From positions 1,116,001-1,180,000 of the forward strand of contig NZ_CP042239.1 of the NCBI RefSeq assembly GCF_007833215.1: a stretch of DNA of 64,000 nt, written 5' to 3'. The stretch's first letter is position 1. Each line of letters opens with the position of its first letter. The notes under the pieces are model-generated. The model was not told the DNA's origin. It made no database searches and was given only the letters and a program-made list of their open reading frames with translations. This document shows positions 1 to 8,824 of the stretch, piece by piece. The position numbers and the translations under genes are program-made. The DNA comes from Sphingomonas suaedae. GTDB taxonomy: Bacteria; Pseudomonadota; Alphaproteobacteria; Sphingomonadales; Sphingomonadaceae.

Positions 1-1002
1 GAGGAATCCCGCGCTATCGCCGATCAGCGCACCGCCGGGGAAGACCAGCTTGGGAATCGCCTGCAACCCGCCATCGCTGATCGCCCGCGCGCCATAGCTG
101 ACCCGCTTGCCGCCCTTCAGGATCTCGGCGATCGCCGGGTGGGTCTTCCAGCGCTGCATCTCTTGGAACGGCGAGAGATAGGGATTCGAATAGTTGAGCC
201 AGGTCACGAAGCCCAATGCCACCTGCCCGTTCGCCTGATGATACAGGAACCCGCCGCCATTCGAGCCTTCGGTCTCGCTCAGCGGCCAGCCCTGAGTGTG
301 GATCACCCGGCCCGGCTCGTGCAGCTCGGGGTCGATGTCCCACAATTCCTTGACGCCCAGCCCGTAGATTTGCGGCTCGACGCCTTCGCATAGCCCGAAT
401 TGGCGCTGGATTTGCTTTGAGAGATGCCCGCGCACCCCCTCGCCGAAAAAGGTGTAGCGCGCATGGAGTTCGAGGCCCGGTTGATAATCGGGCTTGCGGG
501 TCCCGTCGCGCGCTACGCCCATGTCGCCGGTCGCGACGCCCTTTACCGATCCGTCGTCATTGTAGAGAATCTCGGCTGCAGCAAATCCAGGGAAAATCTC
601 GACCCCCAGCGCCTCGGCCTGTTCGGCGAGCCAGCGGCAAAGGCTGCCCAGGCTCCCGGTATAGGTTCCTTCATTGTGCATGAATTTGGGCGTGATGAAG
701 TGCGGGATCGACCACTTGCCCTTCTTGGCGAGCAGCCAGTGCTGGTTGTCGGTCACCGGCACCTGCGCCAGCGGACAGCCCTGGTCGCGCCAGTCGGGCA
801 GCAGTTCGTCCAGCGCCTTGGGATCGATCACCGCACCCGACAGGATGTGCGCCCCGACCTCTGAGCCCTTTTCGAGGATGCAGACGCCCAATTCGCGGCC
901 CGCTTCATTCGCCAGCTGCTTCAGCCGGATCGCCGCCGCAAGGCCCGCCGGCCCCGCGCCCACGATCACGATGTCATAAGGCATCGACTCGCGTTCGCTC
1001 AC
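1..1002 (-). CDS. Electron transfer flavoprotein-ubiquinone oxidoreductase (C-terminus off the left edge)
   Basis: This inner-membrane flavoprotein passes electrons from electron transfer flavoprotein to ubiquinone, which links fatty-acid and amino-acid oxidation to respiration. 334 residues are visible of a family that is usually about 550. The N-terminus carries the FAD motif GAGPAG at residues 15-20, then the family-typical stretch HILSGAVIDPKALDELLPDW. A GGGFLYH stretch lies further on. The C-terminal 4Fe-4S domain lies outside the window. The GTG start at 1002 has GGGAG seven bases upstream; an in-frame ATG at 984 is the alternative. The gene on the right is divergent, so it heads its own transcript. 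Confidence 0.93.
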   Translation of the reverse strand, partial: MSERESMPYDIVIVGAGPAGLAAAIRLKQLANEAGRELGVCILEKGSEVGAHILSGAVIDPKALDELLPDWRDQGCPLAQVPVTDNQHWLLAKKGKWSIPHFITPKFMHNEGTYTGSLGSLCRWLAEQAEALGVEIFPGFAAAEILYNDDGSVKGVATGDMGVARDGTRKPDYQPGLELHARYTFFGEGVRGHLSKQIQRQFGLCEGVEPQIYGLGVKELWDIDPELHEPGRVIHTQGWPLSETEGSNGGGFLYHQANGQVALGFVTWLNYSNPYLSPFQEMQRWKTHPAIAEILKGGKRVSYGARAISDGGLQAIPKLVFPGGALIGDSAGFL

Positions 1003-1117
1003 TTCCTGTCTCCCATCGGAACAGCACCGTAACACGTCGTCGCACGCCCGGCGCATTCTGTCCCTGCCCCGATGAAGGTAGATTGACGGTGGCGTCAAGG
1101 CATGACTCTGTGGGCCC

Positions 1118-1852
1118 ATGGGTATTGAGGGGGCAACCGACTGGCGGGCCGAAGCGGCGAGCGCACTGATATGGTGGCGCGACGCAGGGGTAGATGTGCT
1201 CGTCGAGGATGCGCCGCGCGACTGGACCGCCCGTCCCGCTGCGGCGGTCAAGGACGAGCCGATGCGCGGTCCCGTGCGGGCCGAGCCGGAACCCGAAGCC
1301 CCCCTCCCCGCCACGCTCGACGCCTTTCTCGACTGGCGCTTCGGTGCCGGGGCGCCCGAGGCGGTGCCGGGCGAACCACTGGTGCCCCCGGAAGGCGATC
1401 CGGCGTCGCCGCTGATGGTCGTCACCGATCTTCCCGAATTCGACGGTGGCAACCCCGCCCTGCTGGCTGGCGCAGCGGGCGCGTTGTTCGACCGCATCCT
1501 CGCCGCGATCGGCCAATCGCGCGACTCGATATACCTTGTGCCGCTCTGCGCCGTCCGGCCGATTACCGGACAGGTCCCGCGCGAACTGGAGGAAAGACTG
1601 GGCGAATTGCTGCGTCATCACGTCGGGCTGACAACGCCCGCCCGACTGCTTCTGCTCGGCCAATCGGCCAGCCGTGCGATTCTCGGGACCGGCCCCGCGC
1701 GCGGGCGTGACGGTTTAACGCCCTTTAACCATTCGGGCGGACAATCGCTTGCAGTCGCCACTTTCCATCCGCGCTTTCTGCTGAACAAGCCGGCGGCAAA
1801 GGCGGATGTTTGGAAGGATCTACAATTATTGATCGAAGGGCAGAGCCAGTGA
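1118..1852 (+). CDS. Degenerate family-4-type uracil-DNA glycosylase superfamily protein
   Basis: The middle and end resemble family 4 uracil-DNA glycosylases: GAGxLFDRILAAIG-like helix (about residues 124-137), an RP-x-TG loop, a LLLLGQSASRAILG strand-helix and a late HPRFLL motif with DVWKDLQ. The family's 4Fe-4S ligands appear to be missing: there is no N-terminal C-x2-C and only one cysteine (in PLCAVRP) is seen in the core. The normal GEAPG motif is replaced by TDLPEFDG. It may still bind DNA or act on another lesion; activity is uncertain. The stop overlaps the next gene's GTG start by four bases, suggesting translational coupling. Confidence 0.7.
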   Translation: MGIEGATDWRAEAASALIWWRDAGVDVLVEDAPRDWTARPAAAVKDEPMRGPVRAEPEPEAPLPATLDAFLDWRFGAGAPEAVPGEPLVPPEGDPASPLMVVTDLPEFDGGNPALLAGAAGALFDRILAAIGQSRDSIYLVPLCAVRPITGQVPRELEERLGELLRHHVGLTTPARLLLLGQSASRAILGTGPARGRDGLTPFNHSGGQSLAVATFHPRFLLNKPAAKADVWKDLQLLIEGQSQ

Positions 1853-3621
1853 GTGCGCGTATCCTGCTAGCCGCTTTTGCACTGATGATCCCGGCGGTGG
1901 GCCATGCCGCCGACGACCGGGCCACCAATTACGACCGTCGGGCATCGGGCGAAGGCGTCCCCGCCCAGCTCGATCGTGAAGATCGCGAAGCCTATCGCGC
2001 CGTCTTCGCCGCGATCCGGGAATCGCGCTGGGCCGATGCCCAGATCAAGCTCGATGCGATGCGTCCGGGCCTGCTTCACGCGACCGCCCGCGCCGAACTC
2101 TATCTCGCCAAGGGATCGCCCCGGGTCGAGTTGCCCCAGATCATGGCGCTGCTCGGCGACGCAGCGCAACTGCCCCAGGCAGAGCAACTGACCCGCCTTG
2201 CCAAGCTGCGCGGTGCGACCGAACTTCCCGTCTTGCCCGCAGCGCAGCGAATGATCTGGCACGACGGCGCCCCGATCCGCAAACGCTACCGCTCGTCCAG
2301 CGCCGACGCCGCCGCCGCTCAGGTGGCAAGCGCGATGGTTCCGCTGATCAAGGCCGACGATGCGTCGGGCGCCGAATCGCTCGTCGAAAGCCGTTCCGCC
2401 GATCTCGATCCCGAAACGCTGACCGAATGGCGCCAGCGCGTCGCGTGGATGTATTATACCGTCGGCCGCGACGCCGATGCGCGCCGCGTCGCCGCAGTCG
2501 CACAGGCCGGATCGGGCGAATTCGCGCCACTTGCCGACTGGGTCCAGGGCCTTGCCGCATGGCGTCAGAATGACTGCGCGGCGGCTCAAACCGCGTTCAC
2601 CGCAGTCGCGCAGCGTTCGACCGACACCGAAAAGCGCACTGCGGGACTCTATTGGGCGGCGCGTGCAGATATGGCATGCGGGCGCCCCGATCTGGTCAGC
2701 GCCCGGCTCCAGAGCGCGGCCCAGCATAGTGAAACCTTTTACGGGATGCTCGCGCGTCAGGCGCTTGGCATCCGCGAAACCCCGTCACAGACCGAAAAGT
2801 TCGTCGCCGCCGACTGGAAAGCGCTCGAACGCCGCCCCAACGTCCGTGTCGCCGCCGCGCTTACCGAGATTGGCGAGGACGCCCTCGCATCTGAGGTCAT
2901 CAAGCATCAGGCTCGGATCGGCGACGCGCGCGACCATGCCTCGCTCACCCGACTTGCCGGGCGACTCGACCTGCCCGCGACCCAGCTCTGGCTGACGCAC
3001 AACTGCCCGGTCGGCGCCCGCCCGATCAACGAGGCGCGCTATCCCGCCCCCGACTGGACGCCCGACGGCGGCTGGCGCGTCGACAAGGCGCTGGTCTATG
3101 CCCATGCGCTTCAGGAATCGAAGTTCGATCCACGCGTGCAGAGCCCGGCCGGTGCCTATGGCCTGATGCAGATCATGCCCGCCGCGGCGACGGACATCGC
3201 CCGCAAGCGCGGCGTCTCCATCGATCGCGCGGACCTGTCGCGCCCCTCGACCAATATCGAGGTCGGCCAGTCCTATATCGAACAGTTGCGCGACCAGCCC
3301 TTCACCGGAGGGCTGCTGCCCAAGGTGATCGCCGCCTACAATGCCGGCCCCACCCCGGTCGCTGCCTGGAACAGCCAGGTCCGCGACAAGGGCGACCCGC
3401 TGCTCTACATCGAGAGCATCCCCTATTGGGAGACGCGCGGCTATGTGATGATCGTGCTGCGCAACTATTGGATGTATGAAAAAAATGCGGGGCGTGAGAG
3501 CGTCAGCCGCGCGGCGATCAGCCAGGGGCTCTGGCCCAAGGTGCCGGGGACCAATGGCGCGGCGGCGGTGCGGATGACTGCCTCGGTGCCGGACGACGAG
3601 CGCGTCGCCGGTGCCAATTGA
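1849..3621 (+). CDS. Secreted lytic transglycosylase (Slt70-like)
   Basis: A periplasmic murein lytic transglycosylase that cleaves the MurNAc-GlcNAc bond of peptidoglycan. The N-terminus is a signal peptide ([20 protein letters not shown]), followed by a long alpha-helical region and a C-terminal SLT domain. The catalytic glutamate is E423 in [17 protein letters not shown] and AAYNAG follow as expected for the family. Length (590 aa) fits soluble Slt70-like enzymes. The GTG at 1849 is preferred over an ATG at 1810 because it puts the signal peptide at the true N-terminus and overlaps the previous stop by four bases. The 3' end overlaps moaB by 11 bases. Confidence 0.93.
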   Translation: MSARILLAAFALMIPAVGHAADDRATNYDRRASGEGVPAQLDREDREAYRAVFAAIRESRWADAQIKLDAMRPGLLHATARAELYLAKGSPRVELPQIMALLGDAAQLPQAEQLTRLAKLRGATELPVLPAAQRMIWHDGAPIRKRYRSSSADAAAAQVASAMVPLIKADDASGAESLVESRSADLDPETLTEWRQRVAWMYYTVGRDADARRVAAVAQAGSGEFAPLADWVQGLAAWRQNDCAAAQTAFTAVAQRSTDTEKRTAGLYWAARADMACGRPDLVSARLQSAAQHSETFYGMLARQALGIRETPSQTEKFVAADWKALERRPNVRVAAALTEIGEDALASEVIKHQARIGDARDHASLTRLAGRLDLPATQLWLTHNCPVGARPINEARYPAPDWTPDGGWRVDKALVYAHALQESKFDPRVQSPAGAYGLMQIMPAAATDIARKRGVSIDRADLSRPSTNIEVGQSYIEQLRDQPFTGGLLPKVIAAYNAGPTPVAAWNSQVRDKGDPLLYIESIPYWETRGYVMIVLRNYWMYEKNAGRESVSRAAISQGLWPKVPGTNGAAAVRMTASVPDDERVAGAN

Positions 3622-4135
3622 CGAGAGTATACCGTTCCGGCCCGTCCGGATCGCGGTGCTCACCGTCTCCGACACGCGGACGCTCGCGGACGACCGGTCG
3701 GGCGACACGCTCGTCGCACGACTGACCGACGCGGGCCATATCCTCGCCGACCGCGCGATCGTCCATGACGATCCCGAGGCGATCGTCGGTAAGCTCCACG
3801 CCTGGATCGACGACGAACGGGTGGATTGCATCATCACTACCGGCGGCACCGGTGTTACCGGGCGCGACGTGACCCCCGAAGCGCTGGGACGGGTCGCCGA
3901 CAAGATGATCCCCGGGTTCGGCGAGCTGTTCCGCTGGCTCAGCTATGCCAAGATCGGCACCTCGACGATACAGTCGCGCGCCACCGCCTGCGTTGCGCGC
4001 GGGACCTATATCTTCGCGCTTCCGGGTTCGACCGGCGCGGTCAAGGACGGCTGGGACGACATCCTCGCTGCCCAACTCGACATCCGCCATCGCCCCTGCA
4101 ATTTCGTCGAGCTGATGCCGCGGCTCAGCGAATAG
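3611..4135 (+). CDS. moaB: Molybdenum cofactor biosynthesis protein B (MoaB/MogA family)
   Basis: A cytoplasmic molybdopterin adenylyltransferase-type protein of molybdenum cofactor synthesis. Family signatures are VLTVSDTRT near the N-terminus, the [16 protein letters not shown] nucleotide/molybdopterin loop, and [14 protein letters not shown] near the end. The 174-residue length is normal for MoaB. The GTG start lies inside the end of the transglycosylase gene (11-base overlap), so the two are probably co-transcribed. It converges with the histidine kinase gene and overlaps its 3' end by 11 bases, which leaves no room for a terminator between them. No other molybdopterin genes are present in the window. 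Confidence 0.93.
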   Translation: MPIDESIPFRPVRIAVLTVSDTRTLADDRSGDTLVARLTDAGHILADRAIVHDDPEAIVGKLHAWIDDERVDCIITTGGTGVTGRDVTPEALGRVADKMIPGFGELFRWLSYAKIGTSTIQSRATACVARGTYIFALPGSTGAVKDGWDDILAAQLDIRHRPCNFVELMPRLSE

Positions 4136-5477
4136 CCTCGCCGCCATAGTGCAGTGTTACCTTGAGACCACCACCGCGCCGGTTGGCGAAGCGCACCTCG
4201 GCCGCATCGCGCGCCGCCAATGCCTTGACGATCGCCAGCCCCAGACCGGCTCCGCCGCTCTCCCGGTCACGCGACGGGTCGAGCCGCGCAAAGGGCTCGC
4301 CAAGGCGTGCCAGCGCCGCTTCGGGAAGCCCCGGACCGTCATCCTCCACGGATAGCAGGACCCCGTCGCCCTCCTCCCGCACGGTGACCCGGACTTCGCT
4401 GCCGTGGCGAAGGCCGTTGTCGATCAGATTCGACAGAATGCGCCGCACTCCGACGCGCCGGGCAAGCACAAGCGGGACCGCACCACCATCGACCATGACC
4501 TTCTCACCCAGTTCGCACCGTTCGGTAACCAGTTCGTCCGCCACCGCGCGCAGATCGACCGGCTCCGCAGGTGTCTCCCGCCCATCCCGGCCCGACGCCA
4601 GGATCAGCGTGTCGTCGAGCAGCCCGGCCATCTCGTCCAGATCGCGGTTCGCGCGCATCTGCTGGTCCGGATCGCCGATGAACTCGCTGCGCAGCCGCAG
4701 CCGCGTGAGATAGGTTCGCATGTCGTGCGCGATCGCAGCCAGCATGGCCGTGCGCTGGTCGATCAGGCCGATGATGCGCCGCTTCATCTCGTTGAGCGCC
4801 GCGGCGACGGCGCGCACTTCGCGCGGCCCTTCCTCGGGCAGGTCGGGCGCGTGGGTGGCCGCACTGAATCCGCGAACCCCGCGTGCCAGCCGGACTAGCG
4901 GCCCGGTGGTTCGCCGCACCGCGATCAGCAACACGGCGAGCAAGATCAGCCCGCCGACCGCCCCAACGATCGATCGGCCCCGCAAATAGCGCCGCAACGT
5001 GGCGGACGGCCTGCTGTCAAACACGAGATAGCGTCCGTCCGACAGGCGCACCGCGACGTTCACCGGCGCCAGCAGCCGCGCGGAACGGGGACGGTTGCCG
5101 AGCAACCGACGCAGCAACGACCCCGATCCCCAGACCACGACCTCCCGACCCGGCAGCACGGATCGATAGCGACCGGCGAGGTCGCGCAGATCCGCATCCC
5201 CATCCCGGTCTTTGGTCGGCGGGAGCGCGTCGGCGAGCGCGCTATGGTAGAGCGACTGATCGAACAACGCGATCACAGCCAGGCGGTCGGCGGCAGGGGT
5301 CCGTTCGATCGCAGCGACCATCGTCCGCACCTCATCGGGCCGCGGCAGGCTGTAGGGGCGCCGCGTATCGGCGCTGCCGGGCAGGGTGACCGAACTTGCG
5401 ATCAAAAGCTGGAGCAGCACGAATCCGCCCAGCAGGATCGCGGCGATGCGAAGCGAGAGGTTTGCGCCGATCGACAT
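4125..5477 (-). CDS. Two-component sensor histidine kinase
   Basis: A membrane sensor kinase. A transmembrane helix at about residues 8-28 and another at 170-187 enclose a periplasmic sensor region of about 140 residues. A HAMP-like linker follows, then a HisKA domain with the phospho-acceptor H251 in [16 protein letters not shown]. The usual proline after HDxRT is tyrosine here. The HATPase domain has [17 protein letters not shown] and [10 protein letters not shown]. Its ATG overlaps the stop of the response regulator gene (ATGA), so the pair is translationally coupled. The stimulus is unknown; the divergent neighbours encode secreted proteins, one of them EF-hand. Confidence 0.92.
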   Translation of the reverse strand: MSIGANLSLRIAAILLGGFVLLQLLIASSVTLPGSADTRRPYSLPRPDEVRTMVAAIERTPAADRLAVIALFDQSLYHSALADALPPTKDRDGDADLRDLAGRYRSVLPGREVVVWGSGSLLRRLLGNRPRSARLLAPVNVAVRLSDGRYLVFDSRPSATLRRYLRGRSIVGAVGGLILLAVLLIAVRRTTGPLVRLARGVRGFSAATHAPDLPEEGPREVRAVAAALNEMKRRIIGLIDQRTAMLAAIAHDMRTYLTRLRLRSEFIGDPDQQMRANRDLDEMAGLLDDTLILASGRDGRETPAEPVDLRAVADELVTERCELGEKVMVDGGAVPLVLARRVGVRRILSNLIDNGLRHGSEVRVTVREEGDGVLLSVEDDGPGLPEAALARLGEPFARLDPSRDRESGGAGLGLAIVKALAARDAAEVRFANRRGGGLKVTLHYGGEAIR

Positions 5478-6211
5478 CAGCCGCGCTCGACCGGCGCGGT
5501 GAACTGATACCCGCCGCCGCGGATCGTCTTGATGAGCGTCCCTCCGCCCGGATGCGCGTGCAGCTTGCGCCGCAGCCGGCCGAGCTGGACGTCGATCGCG
5601 CGGTCGAACGGACCGGCGCTACGCCCGCGTGTCCAGTCGAGCAGCTGGTCGCGATTGAGCACGCGCAACGGATGCCGCACCAGCGCCAGTAACAGGTCGA
5701 ACTCGCCCCCGGTCAGCTCGACGCTCTTGCCCTCCGGCGTATGCAATGATCGCGCCCCACTATCGATCATCCACCCGGCGAAGCGCCAGCGTTCGGGCGG
5801 CGCGGAAACCCCGATGCGATTGGCATCCCGCGTGCGGCGCAGGATCGCCCGGACCCGGGCGATCAGTTCGCGCGGGTTGAAGGGCTTGGGCAGATAATCG
5901 TCGGCGCCGATCTCAAGCCCGACGATCCGGTCGATATCGTCGCTCCGCGCGGTGACCATGAGCACCGGCGTGTCCGCTGCCGCGCGGATGCGCCGGCACA
6001 GGCTGAAGCCGTCCTCACCCGGCAGCATGACGTCGAGGATGGCGAGGTCGATGCGCTGCCGCTCGGCAAGCCGGTCGTAATCCGACGCGGTCCGACACCC
6101 GACCGCCACGAACCCCTCGCGATCGAGCAGGCCCATGACGAGTGCGCGAATCTCGTTGTCGTCCTCCACAACGGCGATGCAGCTGGCGTCCATCCGGCCA
6201 ATCTTGCCCAT
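5477..6211 (-). CDS. OmpR/PhoB-family response regulator
   Basis: DNA-binding partner of the kinase encoded directly downstream. The receiver domain has the acidic pair in VVEDDNE, the phospho-acceptor D60 in LAILDVMLPGEDG, and the conserved lysine in YLPKPFNPREL. A C-terminal winged helix ends in the typical IRGGGYQF motif. The ATG at 6211 has AAGGG eight bases upstream; an alternative ATG lies at 6193. The gene is divergent from a secreted-protein gene, and the 156-base gap holds phased GTTAC repeats that this regulator could bind. Confidence 0.94.
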   Translation of the reverse strand: MGKIGRMDASCIAVVEDDNEIRALVMGLLDREGFVAVGCRTASDYDRLAERQRIDLAILDVMLPGEDGFSLCRRIRAAADTPVLMVTARSDDIDRIVGLEIGADDYLPKPFNPRELIARVRAILRRTRDANRIGVSAPPERWRFAGWMIDSGARSLHTPEGKSVELTGGEFDLLLALVRHPLRVLNRDQLLDWTRGRSAGPFDRAIDVQLGRLRRKLHAHPGGGTLIKTIRGGGYQFTAPVERG

Positions 6212-6245
6212 CGATACACCCTTGCGCCAGTCGAAGGAGCGCGCG

Positions 6246-6270
6246 GTTACACTTCGTTACCGTTCGTCAC
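6246..6270. promoter_or_regulatory. Three helically phased GTTAC-type direct repeats, probable response-regulator box
   Basis: GTTAC occurs at 6246-6250 and 6256-6260 and GTCAC at 6266-6270, so the half-sites repeat every 10 bases on one face of the helix. OmpR-family regulators bind direct repeats of this kind. The box is in the divergent gap between the response regulator gene and the secreted-protein gene, so it could serve either or both. Binding by the adjacent regulator is inferred. Confidence 0.5.
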
Positions 6271-6367
6271 TGTGGAGACGCACCCTCATTACAGCTTTGC
6301 GGCAAAAGCCTTTCCACCGGCTCCCCCGGCCGGTCCCCATGTACCACTGCGTAAAAGGACCCAGAGC

Positions 6368-6862
6368 ATGTTGTTGAAGCACCTCCTCCCCTTGGCCGCG
6401 CTCGCCGCATCGACCGCGGCGATCACCCTCCCCGCCACCCCCGCAGAGGCTCAAGTCCGCCGCGGCAAGGTCGTCAGCGTTCAGACGCCCTATCGCGGTT
6501 ATGTCCGCGGCAGCCGGGTCGAGCGTGGCCCGGGCTACCGCTCGGTCGATCGCGGTGTCCGCACCCGGTCGGGTCGCGGCGCCTACAGCTCGACAGATGC
6601 GAGCTGGGGTCCCGGCTATTATAACCGTGACACGACCCGCCAGACTCGTTCCGGCTATGGCCATAGCGTCTCGCGAGACGCCAATTGGGGCGATGGCCGC
6701 TATCAGGGCGGCCGGACCGTCACGACCAACGCCGGCAACAGCTTCGGTCGCTCGACCGTCGTGACAGGCAATGGCGATGGCACCGCCAATTATGACTATA
6801 ACCGCACACGCCGCGACGGATCGACCGTTTCGCACTCGGGAACCGTCGGTCCCCGCCCGTAA
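6368..6862 (+). CDS. Secreted hypothetical protein rich in Gly, Arg, Tyr and Ser/Thr
   Basis: No known family was recognised. The 164-residue product starts with a clear signal peptide (MLLKHLLPLAALAAS, cleavage near AEA-QV). The mature part is low complexity, basic, and rich in Gly, Arg, Tyr, Asn and Ser/Thr, with RGY/RSGYGH-like and NRDTTRQ-like stretches, suggesting an extended surface or periplasmic protein. The start at 6368 is chosen because AAAAGGA precedes it and the signal peptide begins there; an upstream in-frame ATG at 6272 would add a non-signal leader. It is divergent from the response regulator and followed 68 bases later by an EF-hand protein. Confidence 0.75.
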   Translation: MLLKHLLPLAALAASTAAITLPATPAEAQVRRGKVVSVQTPYRGYVRGSRVERGPGYRSVDRGVRTRSGRGAYSSTDASWGPGYYNRDTTRQTRSGYGHSVSRDANWGDGRYQGGRTVTTNAGNSFGRSTVVTGNGDGTANYDYNRTRRDGSTVSHSGTVGPRP

Positions 6863-6930
6863 ACGCCTTGGCGGGGCCGCGCCTTGATCCGCGCGGCCTC
6901 GCGCGTCGACCGTTGAAAATGGAGAATCAC

Positions 6931-7359
6931 ATGCATCCCTTGGCCAGCTTTGCGGGGTTCGCGCTGCTCCTCGCCGCTACTCCAGCCAACGCCCAGCGCT
7001 TCGGTGGCGCCGAGATGTTCGATCGCGCCGACGTCAATAATGACGGCGTGATCACCCGCGCCGAATATGACGCATCGCGCCGCGCCCGTTTCGAACAAAT
7101 GGACAAGAATGAGGACGGCTATATCAGCAAGAATGATTTCAAGCGGCTGCGCTTCGCCCCGGCAAAGGCGCGCGACCGGATCGACTCGCTGATCCGCGCT
7201 GCGGACGCGAATGGCGACGGCCGCATCAGCCGCGCCGAAATGGTGGATGGCCCCGCACCGCTGTTCGACCGCGCCGATACCAATGGCGACGACCGGCTCG
7301 ACCGCAACGAGGTCGCGGCAGCCAAGGCGCGAATGGCGGAGATGAAGAAGAACCGCTGA
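6931..7359 (+). CDS. Periplasmic EF-hand calcium-binding protein
   Basis: A 142-residue exported protein with a signal peptide (MHPLASFAGFALLLAATPANA) and four EF-hand loops starting at about residues 34, 58, 92 and 116 (for example DVNNDGVITRAE and DANGDGRISRAE). The fourth loop, DTNGDDRLDRNE, has Asp in place of the usual Gly at loop position 6, so it may bind more weakly. It probably binds Ca2+ in the periplasm; the partner is unknown. The ATG at 6931 has GGAG upstream; a longer in-frame form from 6868 would hide the signal peptide. Its location beside the sensor kinase suggests the two-component system may respond to divalent cations, which is inference. Confidence 0.88.
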   Translation: MHPLASFAGFALLLAATPANAQRFGGAEMFDRADVNNDGVITRAEYDASRRARFEQMDKNEDGYISKNDFKRLRFAPAKARDRIDSLIRAADANGDGRISRAEMVDGPAPLFDRADTNGDDRLDRNEVAAAKARMAEMKKNR

Positions 7360-7369
7360 CCGCCGGGCG

Positions 7370-7483
7370 TCACCCGCACCAGCTGAGCGCGGCGCCGAGC
7401 GCGACATCGGCGCCGGCGCGCTGCCACAGCCACCATCCCCCCGCCAGAACGAGTGCGAGCGCAACGAAGGCGACGCCCTTCAC
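7370..7483 (-). CDS. 37-residue single-span membrane micro-ORF coupled to the MFS gene
   Basis: The GTG start at 7483 overlaps the stop of the MFS transporter (GTGA). The product starts MKGVAFVALALVLAGGWWLW, a single hydrophobic helix, then a short polar tail ending LSWCG. No family was recognised. Coupling to the transporter and a plausible membrane helix support a real gene, but it is short and unproven. It could be a small transporter accessory subunit. It converges with the EF-hand gene, 10 bases away. Confidence 0.45.
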   Translation of the reverse strand: MKGVAFVALALVLAGGWWLWQRAGADVALGAALSWCG

Positions 7484-8685
7484 GCGCTCGCCTCCATCCG
7501 CATCCGTGCAACCGGCCGCTCCGAAATCGGCAGATGCAGCAGCGCCGCGATCAGCCCCAGCGCGACCGAGGCGACCCAGATGCTGTCATAGCTGCCCGTC
7601 CAGTCGAACATCAGCCCCGCCAACCACGCGCCAAAGAAGCTCCCGACCTGGTGCCCCAGGAACACGATGCCATAGAGCGTCGAGAGGTAGCGCATCCCGA
7701 AAATCTGCCCCACCAGCCCACTCGTCAGCGGCACCGTGCCGAGCCACAGAAACCCCATGGCCGCCGCGAACATCAACGCACTCGCCGGGGTCAGCGGCGC
7801 GATCAGGAAGGCAACCATCACCACGCTGCGCAACGCATAGAGCGCGGCGAGCAGCCCCTTCTTGCTCCACCGGTCGCCCCACATGCCGAACAGATAGGAT
7901 CCGAAGATATTGAACAGCCCGACCAGCGCCAGCGCATTGGCCCCGATCGCCAGCCCCAGCCCCTTGTCGGTCAGATAGGCGGGGAAATGCGTCGCGATGA
8001 ACGCGACATGGAAGCCACAGACAAAGAATCCCGCATTGAGCAGCCAGAAATTGCGATTGCCAGATGCTTCGCGCAACGCCTGCGCCATCGATTGCTCCGG
8101 CACACCGCTACGCTGCGCCGCCGCTGCGGGTTTGCCCGCGACGCCGATCGCCAGCACCAGCATCACCGCGATCAGACCCGCCAGTGCGACCAGCGCCATC
8201 CGCCAGCCCAGTTCACCGATCAGCAATTGCCCCGCCGGCACCACCAGAAACTGGCCGAGCGATCCCCCTGCGGTGACGATACCGAAAGCCATGCCGCGCT
8301 TCTCGGGAAGGACCACGCGTCCCACCGCACCCAACACGACGACAAAGGTCGTCGCCGACAACGCCATTCCGACCATCAGGCCAAAGGACAGGTGCAACCC
8401 GAGCGCGCTGCTCGCCATCGATGCCGCGACGAGTCCGGCAGCGTAGAGCAGCGTTCCGCCCGCCACGACGCGCCCCGCCCCGTGGCGGTCGCCAAGCGCG
8501 CCGACAAATGGCTGAACCAGCCCGAACAGCAAATTCTGGAGCGCCAGCGCCAGTCCGAAACTCGACCGGCCGATGCCGAGGTCCGTGCTCATGTCCGGCA
8601 GGAACAGTCCGAACGCCTGACGTACGCCCATCGCCAGCGTCACGATCGCCGCCGCGCAGAAGATGACGACCGGTACGCGCTTCAT
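7480..8685 (-). CDS. Major facilitator superfamily transporter
   Basis: A 401-residue inner-membrane protein with about 12 predicted helices. The N-terminal half has the MFS loop motif as GALGDRHGAGRV (between helices 2 and 3), and the second half has a similar SYLFGMWGDRWSKKGLL loop. Substrate is unknown; the general pattern (FGLFLPDMSTDLG) is that of oxalate/formate or monocarboxylate-type MFS proteins. The ATG at 8685 is chosen because GTGGAG precedes it and the first helix follows at once; an upstream ATG at 8751 would add 22 hydrophilic residues. A 37-residue micro-ORF overlaps the stop. Confidence 0.9.
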   Translation of the reverse strand: MKRVPVVIFCAAAIVTLAMGVRQAFGLFLPDMSTDLGIGRSSFGLALALQNLLFGLVQPFVGALGDRHGAGRVVAGGTLLYAAGLVAASMASSALGLHLSFGLMVGMALSATTFVVVLGAVGRVVLPEKRGMAFGIVTAGGSLGQFLVVPAGQLLIGELGWRMALVALAGLIAVMLVLAIGVAGKPAAAAQRSGVPEQSMAQALREASGNRNFWLLNAGFFVCGFHVAFIATHFPAYLTDKGLGLAIGANALALVGLFNIFGSYLFGMWGDRWSKKGLLAALYALRSVVMVAFLIAPLTPASALMFAAAMGFLWLGTVPLTSGLVGQIFGMRYLSTLYGIVFLGHQVGSFFGAWLAGLMFDWTGSYDSIWVASVALGLIAALLHLPISERPVARMRMEASA

Positions 8686-8824
8686 GGGACACTCCACCCG
8701 TTGCGGGGCACAGATATGCCGGGAAACGACCCCCCGCCAGCCCGGTTTCAAGGGTGAAAGCAGAACTACGCCCGATCACCGCACAGTTCTTGTTATGTTC
8801 TGGCGTGGGCGCTAGACTCATCAA

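Noticed and set aside
7453..8757. 434-residue His/Arg/Gln-rich plus-strand frame
   Set aside because: Antisense to the MFS transporter; composition is that of a reverse reading.
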